DNA of 64,000 nucleotides from Paenacidovorax monticola (GTDB taxonomy: Bacteria > Pseudomonadota > Gammaproteobacteria > Burkholderiales > Burkholderiaceae_C), in the NCBI RefSeq assembly GCF_014489595.1, contig NZ_CP060790.1, positions 2,232,001 to 2,296,000 of the forward strand. Reading direction: 5' to 3'. Under the pieces are notes generated by a model. It ran no database searches, was not told the origin of the DNA, and was given only the letters and a program-made list of their open reading frames with translations. Made by a program: the position numbers and the translations under genes. Numbering within the stretch: position 1 is the first letter of the stretch; each line of letters begins with the position of its first letter. Shown here piece by piece: positions 1 through 9,961 of the stretch.

Positions 1-205
1 ACCACCAGGCCATGACCACGAAGATGGGCAGCGCGAACAGCATGCGGTACATGATGAGCGTGACCGCATCCACGCCATAGCGGTAGGCCAGCTTGACGAT
101 GATGGCCTTGCCGCTGAAGGCCACGGCGCCCAGCACCGCGAGGGTGAGGCCGGCGGCGATGTTCGGGCCGGCTGGGGATGCTGGCGAGACGGGTGCGGTG
201 GTCAT
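1..205 (-). CDS. EamA/DMT-family permease, N-terminal fragment
   Basis: From an ATG at 205 the minus strand encodes 68 residues and then runs off the window. A Pro/Ala-rich start is followed by a hydrophobic segment (about residues 18-30), the polar stretch SGKAIIVKLAYRYGVD, and the start of a second hydrophobic helix (about 40-68). This layout matches the first two helices of drug/metabolite (EamA) transporters, which are ten-helix inner-membrane proteins of varied substrate. Only the first quarter is visible, so the substrate cannot be guessed. The family call is moderately sure. Confidence 0.6.
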   Translation of the reverse strand, partial: MTTAPVSPASPAGPNIAAGLTLAVLGAVAFSGKAIIVKLAYRYGVDAVTLIMYRMLFALPIFVVMAWW

Positions 206-344
206 TTTTTTCTTCGACTCCAGGGGCAGGGCGGCCGCGCCGCCATCGTGTGGCGGGGACCCGGCACGAGTGTCGCACGCGCGGCAGAGCATGGGCCATC
301 GAACCTCGGTGCGTACCTCCACGCCAATGCAGAAGGCGCCAGGC

Positions 345-1562
345 TCAATCAGCGCGGGCCGCCTCCCCGCCCGGGCGTGCACGGGCAGACGCCATCAGGC
401 AGGCCAGGGTGACGGCGCAGAAGAGCGCCCCTGCGTAGAACGTGAACGAAGCCCCGAAACGGTCCCACAGCAGCCCGGCGACCACGCTGGCCGCCAGCAT
501 CGCCACGCCGCTGACGAGGTTGAAGAAGCCGTAGGCCGTGCCGCGCAGGTCCTCGGGCGCGGTATCCGCCACCATGGCGGCGAGCAGCCCCTGTGTCATG
601 CCCATATGCACGCCCCACAGCGCCACGCCAGCCAGCACCGAGGCCCAGTGGTCGTGGACGGCCAGTACCAGATCGGCCGCGATCAGCACCGCCAGCCCCC
701 AGCCCAGCAGCCGGGCATGGCCCATCCGGTCCGACAGCTTGCCGAACGGGTAGGCCGACAGGGCGTAGACCAGGTTCATGGCCACCATGACCAGGGGCAC
801 CAGGGCCAGGGCCATACCGCTCTGCTGCGCACGCAGCACCAGGAACGCCTCGCTGAACCGCGCCAGCGTGAACACCGCCCCGATGCCGACCACCCACCAG
901 TAGGCACGCCCCAGACGCCGCAGGTTGTCCCTGCGGATGGGGTTGGTGCGCCGGTGCGTGGGCGGCAGCTTCGGCTCCCTCAGCCCCACACACAGCAGGA
1001 CCACGGCCAGGAGGCCCGGCACCACGGCGACCCAGAACACCGCGCGGAAGTCGTTCGACCACAGCAGCATCAGCCCCACGGCCAGCAAGGGCCCCAGGAC
1101 AGCGCCCACCGTGTCCAGCGACTGGCGCAGGCCGAAGGCCGCGCCCCGCAGGTGGGCGGGCGTGACATCGGCCACCAGGGCGTCCCGGGGCGCCCCGCGG
1201 ATGCCCTTGCCCACGCGGTCCAGCAGGCGCGCCGTCAGCACGACGCCCGTCGTGGGCGCGAGCGCGAACAGCGGCTTGGTCAGCGCGCCCAGCCCATAGC
1301 CCAGCACCGCCAGCCACTTGCGCTTGCCCAGGTAGTCGCTGAGCACGCCGGAAAACACCTTGACCATCAAGGCCGTGGCTTCGGCCATACCCTCGACGAT
1401 TCCGACCACCAGGGCACTGGCCCCGAGGGCGGACACCATGAACAGCGGCAGCAGGCTGTGGATCATCTCGGAGGAGATATCCATCAGCATGCTCACGAAG
1501 CCGAGCACCCAGACCCCGGCCGGAATCTGGCGCAGCACGGGCAGGCGGGCCGGAGCGCTCAT
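345..1562 (-). CDS. Major facilitator superfamily (MFS) transporter
   Basis: A 405-residue polytopic protein with about twelve hydrophobic segments in two halves, the size usual for MFS. The loop between helices 2 and 3 carries SGVLSDYLGKRKW, a version of the MFS motif A, and DRVGKGIRGAPRDAL follows in the N-terminal half. It should be a secondary transporter of the inner membrane driven by ion gradients; the substrate is not evident. The start was placed at the ATG at 1562 (MSAPARLPV), 18 bases after the DUF3422 gene; an in-frame extension to 1643 would overlap that gene and is Ala/Pro-rich and unlikely. It is probably co-transcribed with the DUF3422 gene upstream. Confidence 0.8.
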   Translation of the reverse strand: MSAPARLPVLRQIPAGVWVLGFVSMLMDISSEMIHSLLPLFMVSALGASALVVGIVEGMAEATALMVKVFSGVLSDYLGKRKWLAVLGYGLGALTKPLFALAPTTGVVLTARLLDRVGKGIRGAPRDALVADVTPAHLRGAAFGLRQSLDTVGAVLGPLLAVGLMLLWSNDFRAVFWVAVVPGLLAVVLLCVGLREPKLPPTHRRTNPIRRDNLRRLGRAYWWVVGIGAVFTLARFSEAFLVLRAQQSGMALALVPLVMVAMNLVYALSAYPFGKLSDRMGHARLLGWGLAVLIAADLVLAVHDHWASVLAGVALWGVHMGMTQGLLAAMVADTAPEDLRGTAYGFFNLVSGVAMLAASVVAGLLWDRFGASFTFYAGALFCAVTLACLMASARARPGGEAARAD

Positions 1563-1579
1563 CTCATTCGGGGCGCGTT

Positions 1580-2890
1580 TCAGCCATCCAGGCACCCCCG
1601 GCCCTTGAACATCTGGTGGTGCAGCCGCCGCAGCGACCACCACACGCTGAACGCCACCAGGGGAATCGCCACGGCGGCGGTGCTCTCGGGCGACCAGGGC
1701 CAGCCCAGCTTTCCCGCCCCCTTGGCCAGATAGCTCACCAGCCCCACGATGTAATAAGTGATGGCCGCGACCGACAGCCCTTCCACCGTGGATTGCAGCT
1801 TGAGCTGCAGGTCCTGGCGCTGGTTCATGGCTGCGAGGAGTTCCTGGCTGCTCTGCTGCTGTTCAATCTCCACGCGCGTGCGCAGCAGGTTGCTCATGCG
1901 CGAGACGCGCTGCGACAGCGCGTCCTGGCGGCGGGCGGCCCATTCGCAGGTGCTGCGCGCGGGCGTGAGGCGGCGGTCCATGAACTCGCCGATGGTCTGC
2001 ATGCCCGCCAGGCGCGACTCGGCGATGTCCTGGATGCGGCGGTCCACCAGTTCGAAATAGGCGCTGCTGGCCGAGAAGCGCGAGTGCGAGGCCGCGTACT
2101 GGCTCTCCACCTGCCCCGCCAGGCGCGTGAGGCGGTCCAGCAGCGCGGGTTCAGCGTCGCGGTTGGCCGACCGGATGGACTCGGCCAGCGCCGCCAGCTC
2201 GCGCTCCGCCGTGGCCAGCACGGCAGCCGCCTCGCGCGCGGCCGGCAGGCCCAGCAGCGCGGCCATGCGATAGGTTTCGATCTCCAGCAACTGCTGCACC
2301 AGGCGCCCCAGGCGCCGCGGCGTCATGCCGCCGGCCAGCAGCACCATGCGCGAAAACCCGTCGGCATGGATCGCGAAGTCGGTATAGACCTCGCCATGCC
2401 CGTCGGCCACGGTGGAGGCCACGAGCGAGTCCTCGCGCAGCACATGGGGCACGACCGAGCCTGAGCCGAAGCTCTGCGTGGGCAGCACCCACAGGTGCAT
2501 GCCGCACAGGCACTGCCCTGGCAGCTGCGCCAGCCATTCGCGAGGGACCACCTCAGAGGCCCCTGCGGGCTCGCGCTCGCCGAAGTCATCGGCATTCAGC
2601 GGCGCCGTGAAGGTCCAGGTCACGAACTCGGTGTGCAGTTCCCAGCGGATGCGGAACGGCCCCAGGTCCATGCGCAGGTGCGTGGTCTGCGCATCGGGCA
2701 GCGCCAGGTGGTGGTCGCGCAGCAGGGCCGCCAGGTGCGCCCGGCTGGCCTCGCGGCCTGCCGCGTCGGCCAGCATGACGATGTGCGAAATGGCCACCGG
2801 CGCCGTCGTCGCCTCGGGCGGGCGGGCGTGGATCTCGTTGTGCAGTTGCGCGCGCTGGGGGTGCTGCGCCGGAAGGGAGGGAAGGTGCAT
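1580..2890 (-). CDS. DUF3422 family membrane-anchored protein
   Basis: A 436-residue protein beginning MHLPSLPAQHPQRAQLHNEI; the N-terminal LHNEIHARPP signature is typical of DUF3422, a family of unknown function common in proteobacteria. The middle is Ala/Arg-rich and helical. The C-terminus has two predicted membrane helices, near LSVAAITYYIVGLVSYLAKG and AVAIPLVAFSVWWSLRRLHH, so the bulk is presumably cytoplasmic and anchored at its end. The start at 2890 is preceded by GAGG at a suitable distance; the in-frame ATG at 2938 is less likely. Function is unknown. Confidence 0.8.
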   Translation of the reverse strand: MHLPSLPAQHPQRAQLHNEIHARPPEATTAPVAISHIVMLADAAGREASRAHLAALLRDHHLALPDAQTTHLRMDLGPFRIRWELHTEFVTWTFTAPLNADDFGEREPAGASEVVPREWLAQLPGQCLCGMHLWVLPTQSFGSGSVVPHVLREDSLVASTVADGHGEVYTDFAIHADGFSRMVLLAGGMTPRRLGRLVQQLLEIETYRMAALLGLPAAREAAAVLATAERELAALAESIRSANRDAEPALLDRLTRLAGQVESQYAASHSRFSASSAYFELVDRRIQDIAESRLAGMQTIGEFMDRRLTPARSTCEWAARRQDALSQRVSRMSNLLRTRVEIEQQQSSQELLAAMNQRQDLQLKLQSTVEGLSVAAITYYIVGLVSYLAKGAGKLGWPWSPESTAAVAIPLVAFSVWWSLRRLHHQMFKGRGCLDG

Positions 2891-2940
2891 GCGGGCCTCG
2901 TATTCAGCCTTATTGTGGCTGCAACCCGCCTCCCCCAAAG

Positions 2941-2967
2941 AAAAACGGCGCCCCGAGGGGCGCCGTT
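2941..2967 (-). terminator. Rho-independent terminator of tctBA
   Basis: A perfect 11-bp stem (2944-2954 with 2957-2967, centred on CGAG) is followed, reading on the minus strand, by a run of T. It lies 37 bases past the tctA stop codon and ends the tctB-tctA transcript before the DUF3422 gene. Confidence 0.85.
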
Positions 2968-3004
2968 CTGCGAAGGCCTGACCCCGTGGGGCCGGGCGCT
3001 GGCA

Positions 3005-4516
3005 TCAGTCCTCGACGAAAGCCTCTTCGCGCTTGCTCTTCACGGCAGGCAGCAGCACGATCACCAGCAGCAGGGCCGCGGCGATCAGCAGGCCGGCCGA
3101 GATCGGGCGCGTGATGAACACGCTCCAGTCACCACGCGAGAGCAGCAGCGCGCGGCGCAGGTTCTCTTCCATCATCGGACCCAGGATGAAGCCCAGCAGC
3201 AGCGGCGCGGGCTCCGTGCCGAGCTTGTGGAAGATGTAGCCGATCAGGCCGAAGATGCCCACCATCCACACGTCGAACGTGTTGTTGTTGGTGGAGTACA
3301 CGCCGATCGCGCAGAACAGCACGATGGACGGGAACAGCCAGCGGTAGGGCACGGTGAGCAGCTTGATCCAGATGCCGATCATGGGCAGGTTCAGGATCAC
3401 GAGCATGGCGTTGCCGATCCACATCGAGGCAATCAGGCCCCAGAACAGCTCGGGGTTGCTGGTCATCACCTGCGGGCCGGGCTGGATGTTGTGGATGGTC
3501 ATGGCACCCACCATCAGCGCCATCACGGCGTTGGGGGGAATGCCCAGGGTCAGCAGCGGAATGAACGAGGTCTGCGAACCGGCGTTGTTGGCCGACTCGG
3601 GCGAGGCCACGCCGCGGATGTTGCCCTTGCCGAACGGCACTTCGCCGGGGTGCAGCTTGGTCTTCTTTTCCACGGTGTAGGCCGCGAAGGCCGCCAGCAG
3701 CGCGCCGCCGCCGGGCAGGATGCCCAGGGCCGAGCCCAGGGCCGTGCCGCGCAGCACGGCGGGGAACATGCGCTTGAAGTCCTGCTTGGTGGGGAACAGG
3801 CCCTGCACCTTGGCCGTGAACACCTCGCGGTCTTCCTCGGGGCGCGACAGGTTGGCGATGATTTCACCGTAGCCGAACACACCCATGGCGATGGTCACGA
3901 AGCCGATACCGTCGGTCAGTTCGGGAATGTCGAAGCTGTAGCGGGCCACGCCCGAGTTCACGTCGGTACCCACCAGGCCCATCAGCAGGCCCAGCACGAT
4001 CATGCCCACGGCCTTGAGCAGCGAGCCCGAGGCCAGCACCACGGCGCCGATCAGGCCCAGCACCATCAGCGAGAAGTACTCGGCAGGGCCGAACTTGAAG
4101 GCCACTTCGGTCAGCGGAGGCGCGAAGGCGGCCAGGATCAGCGTGCCCACGCAGCCCGCGAAGAACGAGCCCAGGCCGGCCGCCGCGAGCGCGGGGCCCG
4201 CGCGGCCGTTGCGCGCCATCTGGTAGCCGTCGATCACCGTGACCACCGAGGACGATTCGCCCGGCAGGTTCACGAGAATGGCGGTGGTGGAGCCGCCGTA
4301 CTGCGCGCCGTAGTAGATGCCGGCCAGCATGATCAGCGCAGCCACGGGAGGCAGCGCATACGTGGCGGGCAGCAGCATGGCGATGGTGGCCACGGGGCCG
4401 ATGCCGGGCAGCACGCCGATCAGCGTGCCCAGCAGGCAGCCGACGAAACAGTAGATGAGGTTCTGGAACGTGAAGGCAACGCCGAAGCCGGTCGCCAGGT
4501 TGGTAAAGAGATCCAT
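3005..4516 (-). CDS. tctA: Tripartite tricarboxylate transporter large permease TctA
   Basis: A 503-residue inner-membrane protein with many hydrophobic helices. The Gly/Pro-rich stretches VLPGIGPVATIAMLLPATYA, GSTTAILVNLPGESSSVVT and LGIPPNAVMALMVGA are hallmarks of the TctA family (DUF112). With TctB it forms the membrane part of a secondary carrier that takes substrate from a periplasmic Bug (TctC) receptor; citrate and other carboxylates are known substrates. It lies 18 bases after tctB in one operon. No TctC gene is adjacent, so the receptor must be encoded elsewhere. Length is normal for the family. Confidence 0.95.
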   Translation of the reverse strand: MDLFTNLATGFGVAFTFQNLIYCFVGCLLGTLIGVLPGIGPVATIAMLLPATYALPPVAALIMLAGIYYGAQYGGSTTAILVNLPGESSSVVTVIDGYQMARNGRAGPALAAAGLGSFFAGCVGTLILAAFAPPLTEVAFKFGPAEYFSLMVLGLIGAVVLASGSLLKAVGMIVLGLLMGLVGTDVNSGVARYSFDIPELTDGIGFVTIAMGVFGYGEIIANLSRPEEDREVFTAKVQGLFPTKQDFKRMFPAVLRGTALGSALGILPGGGALLAAFAAYTVEKKTKLHPGEVPFGKGNIRGVASPESANNAGSQTSFIPLLTLGIPPNAVMALMVGAMTIHNIQPGPQVMTSNPELFWGLIASMWIGNAMLVILNLPMIGIWIKLLTVPYRWLFPSIVLFCAIGVYSTNNNTFDVWMVGIFGLIGYIFHKLGTEPAPLLLGFILGPMMEENLRRALLLSRGDWSVFITRPISAGLLIAAALLLVIVLLPAVKSKREEAFVED

Positions 4517-4534
4517 GGTCGAAAAGCCTCTTGC

Positions 4535-5023
4535 TTAGCCCGAAATGAAGCTGGGCCACACGGGGAACTGCAGCTTCAGCGCCCACACGAATGCCACGTA
4601 GCTGCCCACAGCCAGGATGGTGGCCAGGACGAACACCTCCTTGGCTCGGAAATGGTCACCTGCCATGCTGGAGATGAAGGTGAGCGCATAGATCGCCACG
4701 ATCAGGCCCATGGCCGGAATGCCCAGGCTCGGCAGGCCTGCGAGCAGGATGCCGAAGGCGAAGTTCGCGCCCAGGATGTAGAACAGCGGCTTCCAGGCCC
4801 ACTTGCCGATCTTGTCGCCATTCTCCGTCTCGACCACGGTGGCCTTGAAGGTGATCACGGCGCCGATCAGCGAGAGCAGGATGCCCAGCAGCATGGGGAA
4901 GTAGCCCGGGCCCATGCGGGCACCGTTGCCGATGTTGTAGTTGGTTGCCCCCCAGGCGAACGCAACTCCGACACCCATGAACATGAGGCCGGAAAAAAAG
5001 TCTTTTTGACTCTTGATTTTCAC
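4535..5023 (-). CDS. tctB: Tripartite tricarboxylate transporter small subunit TctB
   Basis: A 162-residue protein with four hydrophobic segments, the size and topology of TctB (DUF1468); the motif GPGYFPMLLGILLSLIGAVI is typical. It uses a GTG start at 5023 preceded by AAGGAG eight bases upstream, which fixes the start. It is the first gene of the tctBA operon and assists TctA in carboxylate uptake across the inner membrane. The promoter should lie between 5024 and 5100 but no strong -35/-10 pair stood out. Confidence 0.92.
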   Translation of the reverse strand: MKIKSQKDFFSGLMFMGVGVAFAWGATNYNIGNGARMGPGYFPMLLGILLSLIGAVITFKATVVETENGDKIGKWAWKPLFYILGANFAFGILLAGLPSLGIPAMGLIVAIYALTFISSMAGDHFRAKEVFVLATILAVGSYVAFVWALKLQFPVWPSFISG

Positions 5024-5175
5024 AAAAATGTCTCCTTGACGGAAATCTCAACGGGCCGATTGTCGGCGCATTGCGCGCGCAACGCGATGTGGATTCCACC
5101 TACACCCGGATACAAGGCAACAGGGCCGCAGGGCTTCTGTGCCCTGCGGCCCTGCGGATACCCAGGCCCACCGCG

Positions 5176-6968
5176 CTATTCGAGGGGCGGCGTGGCCGCG
5201 ATGACCTCGTCCAGGGTCGTGAGCCCTCGGCCACGCGCAGCGCCCCCGCCAGGCGCAGCGGGCGCATGCCGTCCTGCACGGCCTGGCGGCGCAGCATGTC
5301 GATCGAAGGGCTCTGGGTGATCTTGTCCTTGAGCGCCTCGGTCACCGTGATCAGCTCGTAGAGGCCCATGCGCCCCCGGAAGCCCGTCATGCGGCAGTCC
5401 ACGCAGCCCACGGGCTTGTAGGGCTGGAAGCCGCCATTGAGCTTCCAGGGCCGCACGAATTCGGCCAGGTCCTCCGCGCGCGTCTCCTCATCGCGCTGCT
5501 TGCACTGCGGGCACAGCGTGCGCACCAGGCGCTGCGCCAGCACGCCCAGCAGCGTGGCGTTGATCAGGTAGTTGGGCACGCCCAGTTCCATGAGGCGGCT
5601 CATGGCGCTGGGCGCGTCGTTGGTGTGCAGCGTGGAGAACACCAGGTGGCCCGTGAGCGCGGCCTGCACGGCCATCTCGGCCGTGGGCAGGTCGCGGATT
5701 TCGCCCACCATGATGATGTCCGGGTCCTGGCGCATGAGCGCGCGCAGTCCTTCGGCGAAGTTGAAGTCGAGCTGGGGCTGCACCTGGGTCTGGTTGAAGC
5801 TCGGCTCGATCATTTCGATCGGGTCCTCCACCGTGCTCACATTGACTTCCTCGGTCGCGATGCGCTTGAGCGTGGAGTACAGCGTGGTGGTCTTGCCCGA
5901 GCCCGTGGGTCCGGTCACGAGGATGATGCCGTGGGGCCGGCGCACCAGCGTTTCCCAGCGCTGCGCGTCATGCCGCGAGAAGCCCAGCGCGTCGAGGTCC
6001 TTCACGGCGTTGTCGGGGTCGAAGATGCGCATGACCATCTTCTCGCCAAAGGCCGTGGGCAGGGTCGAGAGGCGCATTTCCACCTCGTCGCCGCGCGGGT
6101 TGCGCGTCTTGATGCGGCCGTCCTGCGGGCGGCGCTTTTCCACCACGTCCATGCGGCCCAGCAGCTTCACGCGCGCCACCATGGCGTTGAGCACGCCCAT
6201 GGGCATCTGGTAGACGGGGTGCAACACGCCGTCGATGCGGAAACGGATCACGCCCTGCTCGCGGCGCGGCTCCAGATGGATGTCGCTCGCGCGCTGGTCG
6301 AAGGCGTACTGCCAGAGCCAGTCCACCACACGGATCACGCCCTGGTCGTTGGCGTCGAGCTGCTTGTTGCTCTTGCCCAGCTCCACGAGTTGCTCGAAGC
6401 TGCTCGCGCCGGCGCTGCCGCCCGCCTTCTGCGCCGCGCGCACCGACTTGGCCAGCGCGAAGAACTCGGCCGTGTAGCGGTGGATGTCCTGCGGGTTGGC
6501 CACCACGCGCCGCACCGTGCGCCGCGACTGGCGCTCCACCTCGGCCACCCAGTCGTCGATGAAAGGTTCGGCCGTGGCGATCACCACCTCCTTGGCGGTC
6601 ACCTGCACGGGCAGCACCTTGTGGCGCTCGGCATAGTTCGCGCTCATGGTGTCGGCCACGCGGCCCACGTCCACCTTGAGCGGATCGATGCGCAGGTAGG
6701 CAAGCCCGCTACGCTTGGCGAGGTACTCGGTGAGCGACTCCAGGTCCAGCGGACGCCCATCGTCCATGCGCGCCATGGCCACGTTCGCCAGCCGCACCAG
6801 CGGATGCTGGCTGCTCTCGGCCTGCGAGCAGCGGGCGATGGTGCGCTGCGCCTCCTCGGACGCGATCACCCCGTCGGCTTGGAGCCACTCCACCACGCGG
6901 CGCCAGTCCAGGGGACCGGAATGCCGGGCGGTGAAGCGCATGGGTTCTGCCACGGATGCGGTACTCAT
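5176..6968 (-). CDS. GspE/PulE-type secretion ATPase (frameshift near the C-terminus)
   Basis: About 597 residues. An N-terminal GspE-N-like domain precedes the ATPase core: Walker A GPTGSGKTTTLYSTL, Walker B RQDPDIIMVGEIRD, the His box TGHLVFSTLHTNDAPSAMSR, and the zinc-binding cysteines CPQC and CVDC near the end. Such hexameric ATPases power type II secretion or type IV pilus assembly at the inner membrane. No gsp or pil genes are nearby, so the partner system is elsewhere. As written the frame shifts at about 5223 (a C is missing in GGGCTCACG) and adds about 25 spurious residues; restoring it gives LTTLDEVIAATPPLE and a stop at 5176. The start at 6968 has GGGAG five bases upstream. Confidence 0.9.
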
Positions 6969-7005
6969 GTGAACTCCCTCTCTCGATGCTTGCAGCGGGC
7001 GGCGG

Positions 7006-7769
7006 TCAGCCCGCCACGGGCTTGAAGGCCCGGGGCCACTTGGCGGCGGGCAGGTCCCAGCGGGCCTGCACGGCCTCGGCCCGGGCCATCAGCTCGGTGC
7101 GCTTGGGCCGGCTCGGCGTGCGCTGGGCCAGCACCACCGTATTGCCTTCGCGCGTGGGCTTGAAGGCCAGAGCGCATCCTCGCCGAACGCCTCGGCCATG
7201 CGGGCCAGGCTGCGTTCGTAGCTGGAGGAGCGGCCGAACAGGTTCACCGTCATGCTGCCGTCCTCGGTCAGCAGCGCGCGGCAATCGGCGTAGAAGTCGG
7301 CGCTGTCGAGCACGGGGGCCGCGGCCTCGTGGTCGTACAGGTCGACCTGCAGCGCGTCCACCGTGCCCAGCCATTCGGGTTTCTGGATCTCCTTCGCCGC
7401 ATCGGCCAGCACCACGCGCAGCTTGGGGCCGTCGGGCGGCAGCTTGAACCAGGCCCGGCAGACGGCCAGCACCTGCGGATTCAGCTCGATGGCCGTGCAG
7501 CACATGCGCAGCTTCTTGTGGCAGAACTTGGTGAGCGCGCCCGCGCCCAGGCCCAGTTGCATGGCGTGGCGCTTGGTCACGCTGGCGGGCTCCACGAACA
7601 GCAGCCAGGCCATCATGCGCTGCACGTACTCCAGCTCGATCTCGAACGGATCCCGCAGGCGCATGGAGCCCTGGATCCAGGGCGTGCCCAGGTGCAGGTG
7701 GCGCACCTCGCCATCGTCGGAAACGCTGACCTCGGGCAGCTCATCGATATTCGTTTTCTTGCGGGCCAA
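7006..7769 (-). CDS. Spermidine-synthase-like methyltransferase-fold protein (frameshifted)
   Basis: A Rossmann-fold protein related to SpeE. The nucleotide-binding loop is LGLGAGALTKF, followed by AIELNPQVLAVCRAWF and the acidic VDLYDHEA. Homologues in Burkholderiales are annotated spermidine-synthase-like and lack proof of aminopropyl transfer, so the real reaction is uncertain. The reading frame breaks at about 7166-7168, where one G seems lost (expected ...DALWAFKPTREGN); the other frame then runs to a stop at 7006. The start appears to be TTG at 7769, three bases after the glycosylase stop, with a weak ribosome site. Confidence 0.75.
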
Positions 7770-7772
7770 TCT

Positions 7773-8347
7773 TCACACCAATCCATAGGGGGCCAGGGCC
7801 TCGGCCCAGGCATTGAGTTTGCGTTCGAAGCTCCAGGACGCATTGGCCGGGCTGGTCGAGGGCAGGCGCAGCGACTGCACGCCACCGTCGGCACCGCCCA
7901 GCGCCACCATCACCGCGCGCGCGTGCCTGTGGCTCTCCCCCCATTGTGGGCGATGGCCGCCAGGCGCGGGCAGCGCGCGCGCAAGCCGGCGAAATCGTTC
8001 ACCTGCGCGTTGCGGATGCTGGTGTCGAGGCTGCCCTCGCGCTCGCAGGCGCCGTACACGTCCCACAGCCCCAGGCCGCGCTCCAGCAGCCAGGAACAGC
8101 GCTCGGCATACTGCTCGCGCGGCGGCTGGGGATGCCCCGGCCACAGCGCCTGCAGGATGCGCCAGAAATGGTTCTGCGGATGGGCGTAGTACTGCCCCGC
8201 GCGCAGCGAAGCCACCCCAGGGAAGCTGCCCAGCACGAGCACCACGGTGCGCGCGTCCACGACCGGGCCCAGCCCCGTCAGGCGGGGCGTGGCGGTGGCC
8301 GCCGCGGCCGTGGCGAGGCTCTCCCGCCCTCCATGCTTCTCATCCAT
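7773..8347 (-). CDS. DNA-deoxyinosine / mismatch-type uracil-DNA glycosylase (frameshifted)
   Basis: The uracil-DNA-glycosylase fold is shown by motif 1 LGSFPGVASLRAGQYYAHP, then NHFWRIL, LGLWDVYGACEREGSLD, and the late motif LPSTSPANASWSFERKL, which is typical of the hypoxanthine-DNA glycosylase group (UDG family 6). The enzyme removes deaminated adenine from DNA in base excision repair. The frame breaks in a run of six C (7937-7942); a seventh restores HNGGESHRHARAV and a stop at 7773, giving about 191 residues. The start at 8347 (MDEKHGGRES) is chosen over an earlier in-frame ATG at 8395. It overlaps no neighbour. Confidence 0.82.
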
Positions 8348-8443
8348 GCCCGCATTCTGGACCGAAAAGACCGCCAGCCCCTGGGGCACTATCAAAAAGA
8401 ATAGCTACCCGCGCTCAACCCATCTACCCAATGGCGTAAAACG

Positions 8444-9267
8444 TCACGAATCCTGAGGCGGCAGCCCAGGCAGGGCCGCACGGGCATTGGCAGAGGTGAT
8501 GGCCGCCCAGTCCTGCGGCGCCAGCCCGCGCAGGCCGGCCACCACGGCGCCGATGCGCGGCAGCTCGGCCGGCGTGTTGCGCCCCTGGGGCTCCCCCCGG
8601 CGCGTGCGGCGGCCGTGGTGTAGAGCCAGTGCGGCGGGATGTCGGGCGCATCGGTCTCCATCACGATGGCCTCGGCCGGCAGCTCGGCCGCCAGGCGGCG
8701 CAGCTGCAGCGCGCGCTCGTAGGTCACGGCACCGCCAAAGCCCAGCTTGAAGCCCAGCGCAACGAAGGCCTGCGCCTGCTGCAGGCTGCCATTGAACGCG
8801 TGGGCAATGCCGCCGCGCACGGGCACCGCGCGCAGGCCCTTGAGCAGGCGGTCGGCCGAGCGCCGCACATGCAGGATCACGGGCAGGTCGAAACGCCGGG
8901 CCAGCCGCAGTTGCCCAGCGTAGAAATGCTCCTGCCGCGCCGCGTCGAGGCCGGGCACGAAGTAGTCCAGCCCGATCTCGCCCACGGCCACGAGGCGCGG
9001 GTCGGCTTGGTAGCGCTGCAGCGCATCGGCCAGGTGCTCCAGGTCTTCGTCCCGGGCACGCGGCGTGTAGAGCGGGTGGATGCCGAGCGCGTAGCTGTCG
9101 CCATGGCGATGGGCCAGTTCGCGTACCGCGTCCCAGTTGGCGCGCTCCACGGCGGGCAGCACGCAGTGGGCTACGCCGGCCAGCGCGGCCGCGGTGCGCA
9201 CCGCATCCACGTCGGGCGCGAACTCGGGGGCGTCGAGGTGGCAGTGCGTGTCGATCCAGCCGGCCAT
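8444..9267 (-). CDS. TatD-family metal-dependent hydrolase (frameshifted)
   Basis: TatD family motifs are in order: metal-binding DTHCHLD at the N-terminus, GEIGLDY, ILHVRRS, HAFNG and METDAPDIPPHW. Relatives are Mg-dependent 3'-5' DNases or hydrolases in the cytoplasm. Near 8593-8598 a run of six C lacks one base; restoring it converts the spurious tail to ARAGGEPQGRNTPAELPRIG and a stop at 8444 (ending LPGLPPQDS), about 274 residues, normal for the family. It lies 19 bases downstream of lolD and may be read through from the lol genes. Confidence 0.88.
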
Positions 9268-9286
9268 GGGCGCCCCTTTCCAGACG

Positions 9287-9961
9287 CTAGCCCAGCACCC
9301 CGGCCACCAGCCGCAGCGTGCGGTCGCAGCGCGCGGCGAGCGATTCGTCGTGCGTGACCATCACGAAGGCCGTGCCCTGCTCGCGCGCCAGGCGCAGCAT
9401 GAGCTGGAACACGGTGTCGGCCGTGGTGCGGTCGAGGTTGCCCGTGGGTTCGTCGGCCAGCACGCAGGCCGGCCGCGTGACCAGCGCGCGCGCAATGGCC
9501 ACGCGCTGGCGCTCGCCGCCCGAGAGTTCGGCCGGCCGGTGCAGCACGCGCCCCTCCAGGCCCACGGCCGCGAGCATCTGCTGCGCCTGGTGCAGGCTCT
9601 CGCCATGTGGCATGCGGCGGATGTGCAGCGGCATGGCCACGTTGTCCTGCGCGCTGAACTCGGGCAGCAGGTGGTGGAACTGGTAGATGAAGCCCAGATG
9701 CGCGTTGCGCAGCTGGCCCTGGCGTTCGGGCGAGAGCGTGTGGAAGGCCTCGCCCTGCAGGCGCACGCTGCCCGCCGTGGGCGCGTCCAGCCCGCCCAGC
9801 AGATGCAGCAGCGTGCTCTTGCCCGACCCCGACGCACCGACGATGGCCAGCGTCTCTCCCCGGTGCACCTGCAGATCCACGCCCTGCAACACGCTCACGT
9901 CCAGCCGCCCCTCGGTGAAGCGCTTGGCGAGCCCCCGCGCTTCCAGCACCACGTCATTCAT
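9287..9961 (-). CDS. lolD: Lipoprotein-releasing ABC transporter ATPase LolD
   Basis: A 224-residue ABC ATPase with Walker [17 protein letters not shown], signature [15 protein letters not shown], Walker [13 protein letters not shown] and H-loop MVTHDE. Together with the LolC/E permease it releases lipoproteins from the inner membrane to LolA. Its ATG overlaps the end of the permease gene by 8 bases, implying translational coupling. Length and neighbourhood are standard. Confidence 0.95.
   Translation of the reverse strand: MNDVVLEARGLAKRFTEGRLDVSVLQGVDLQVHRGETLAIVGASGSGKSTLLHLLGGLDAPTAGSVRLQGEAFHTLSPERQGQLRNAHLGFIYQFHHLLPEFSAQDNVAMPLHIRRMPHGESLHQAQQMLAAVGLEGRVLHRPAELSGGERQRVAIARALVTRPACVLADEPTGNLDRTTADTVFQLMLRLAREQGTAFVMVTHDESLAARCDRTLRLVAGVLG

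Noticed and set aside
93-5320. Long plus-strand open frames opposite the MFS, DUF3422 and Tct genes
   Set aside because: They are rich in Arg, His and Gln, have no recognisable domain, and mirror real minus-strand genes in high-GC DNA.
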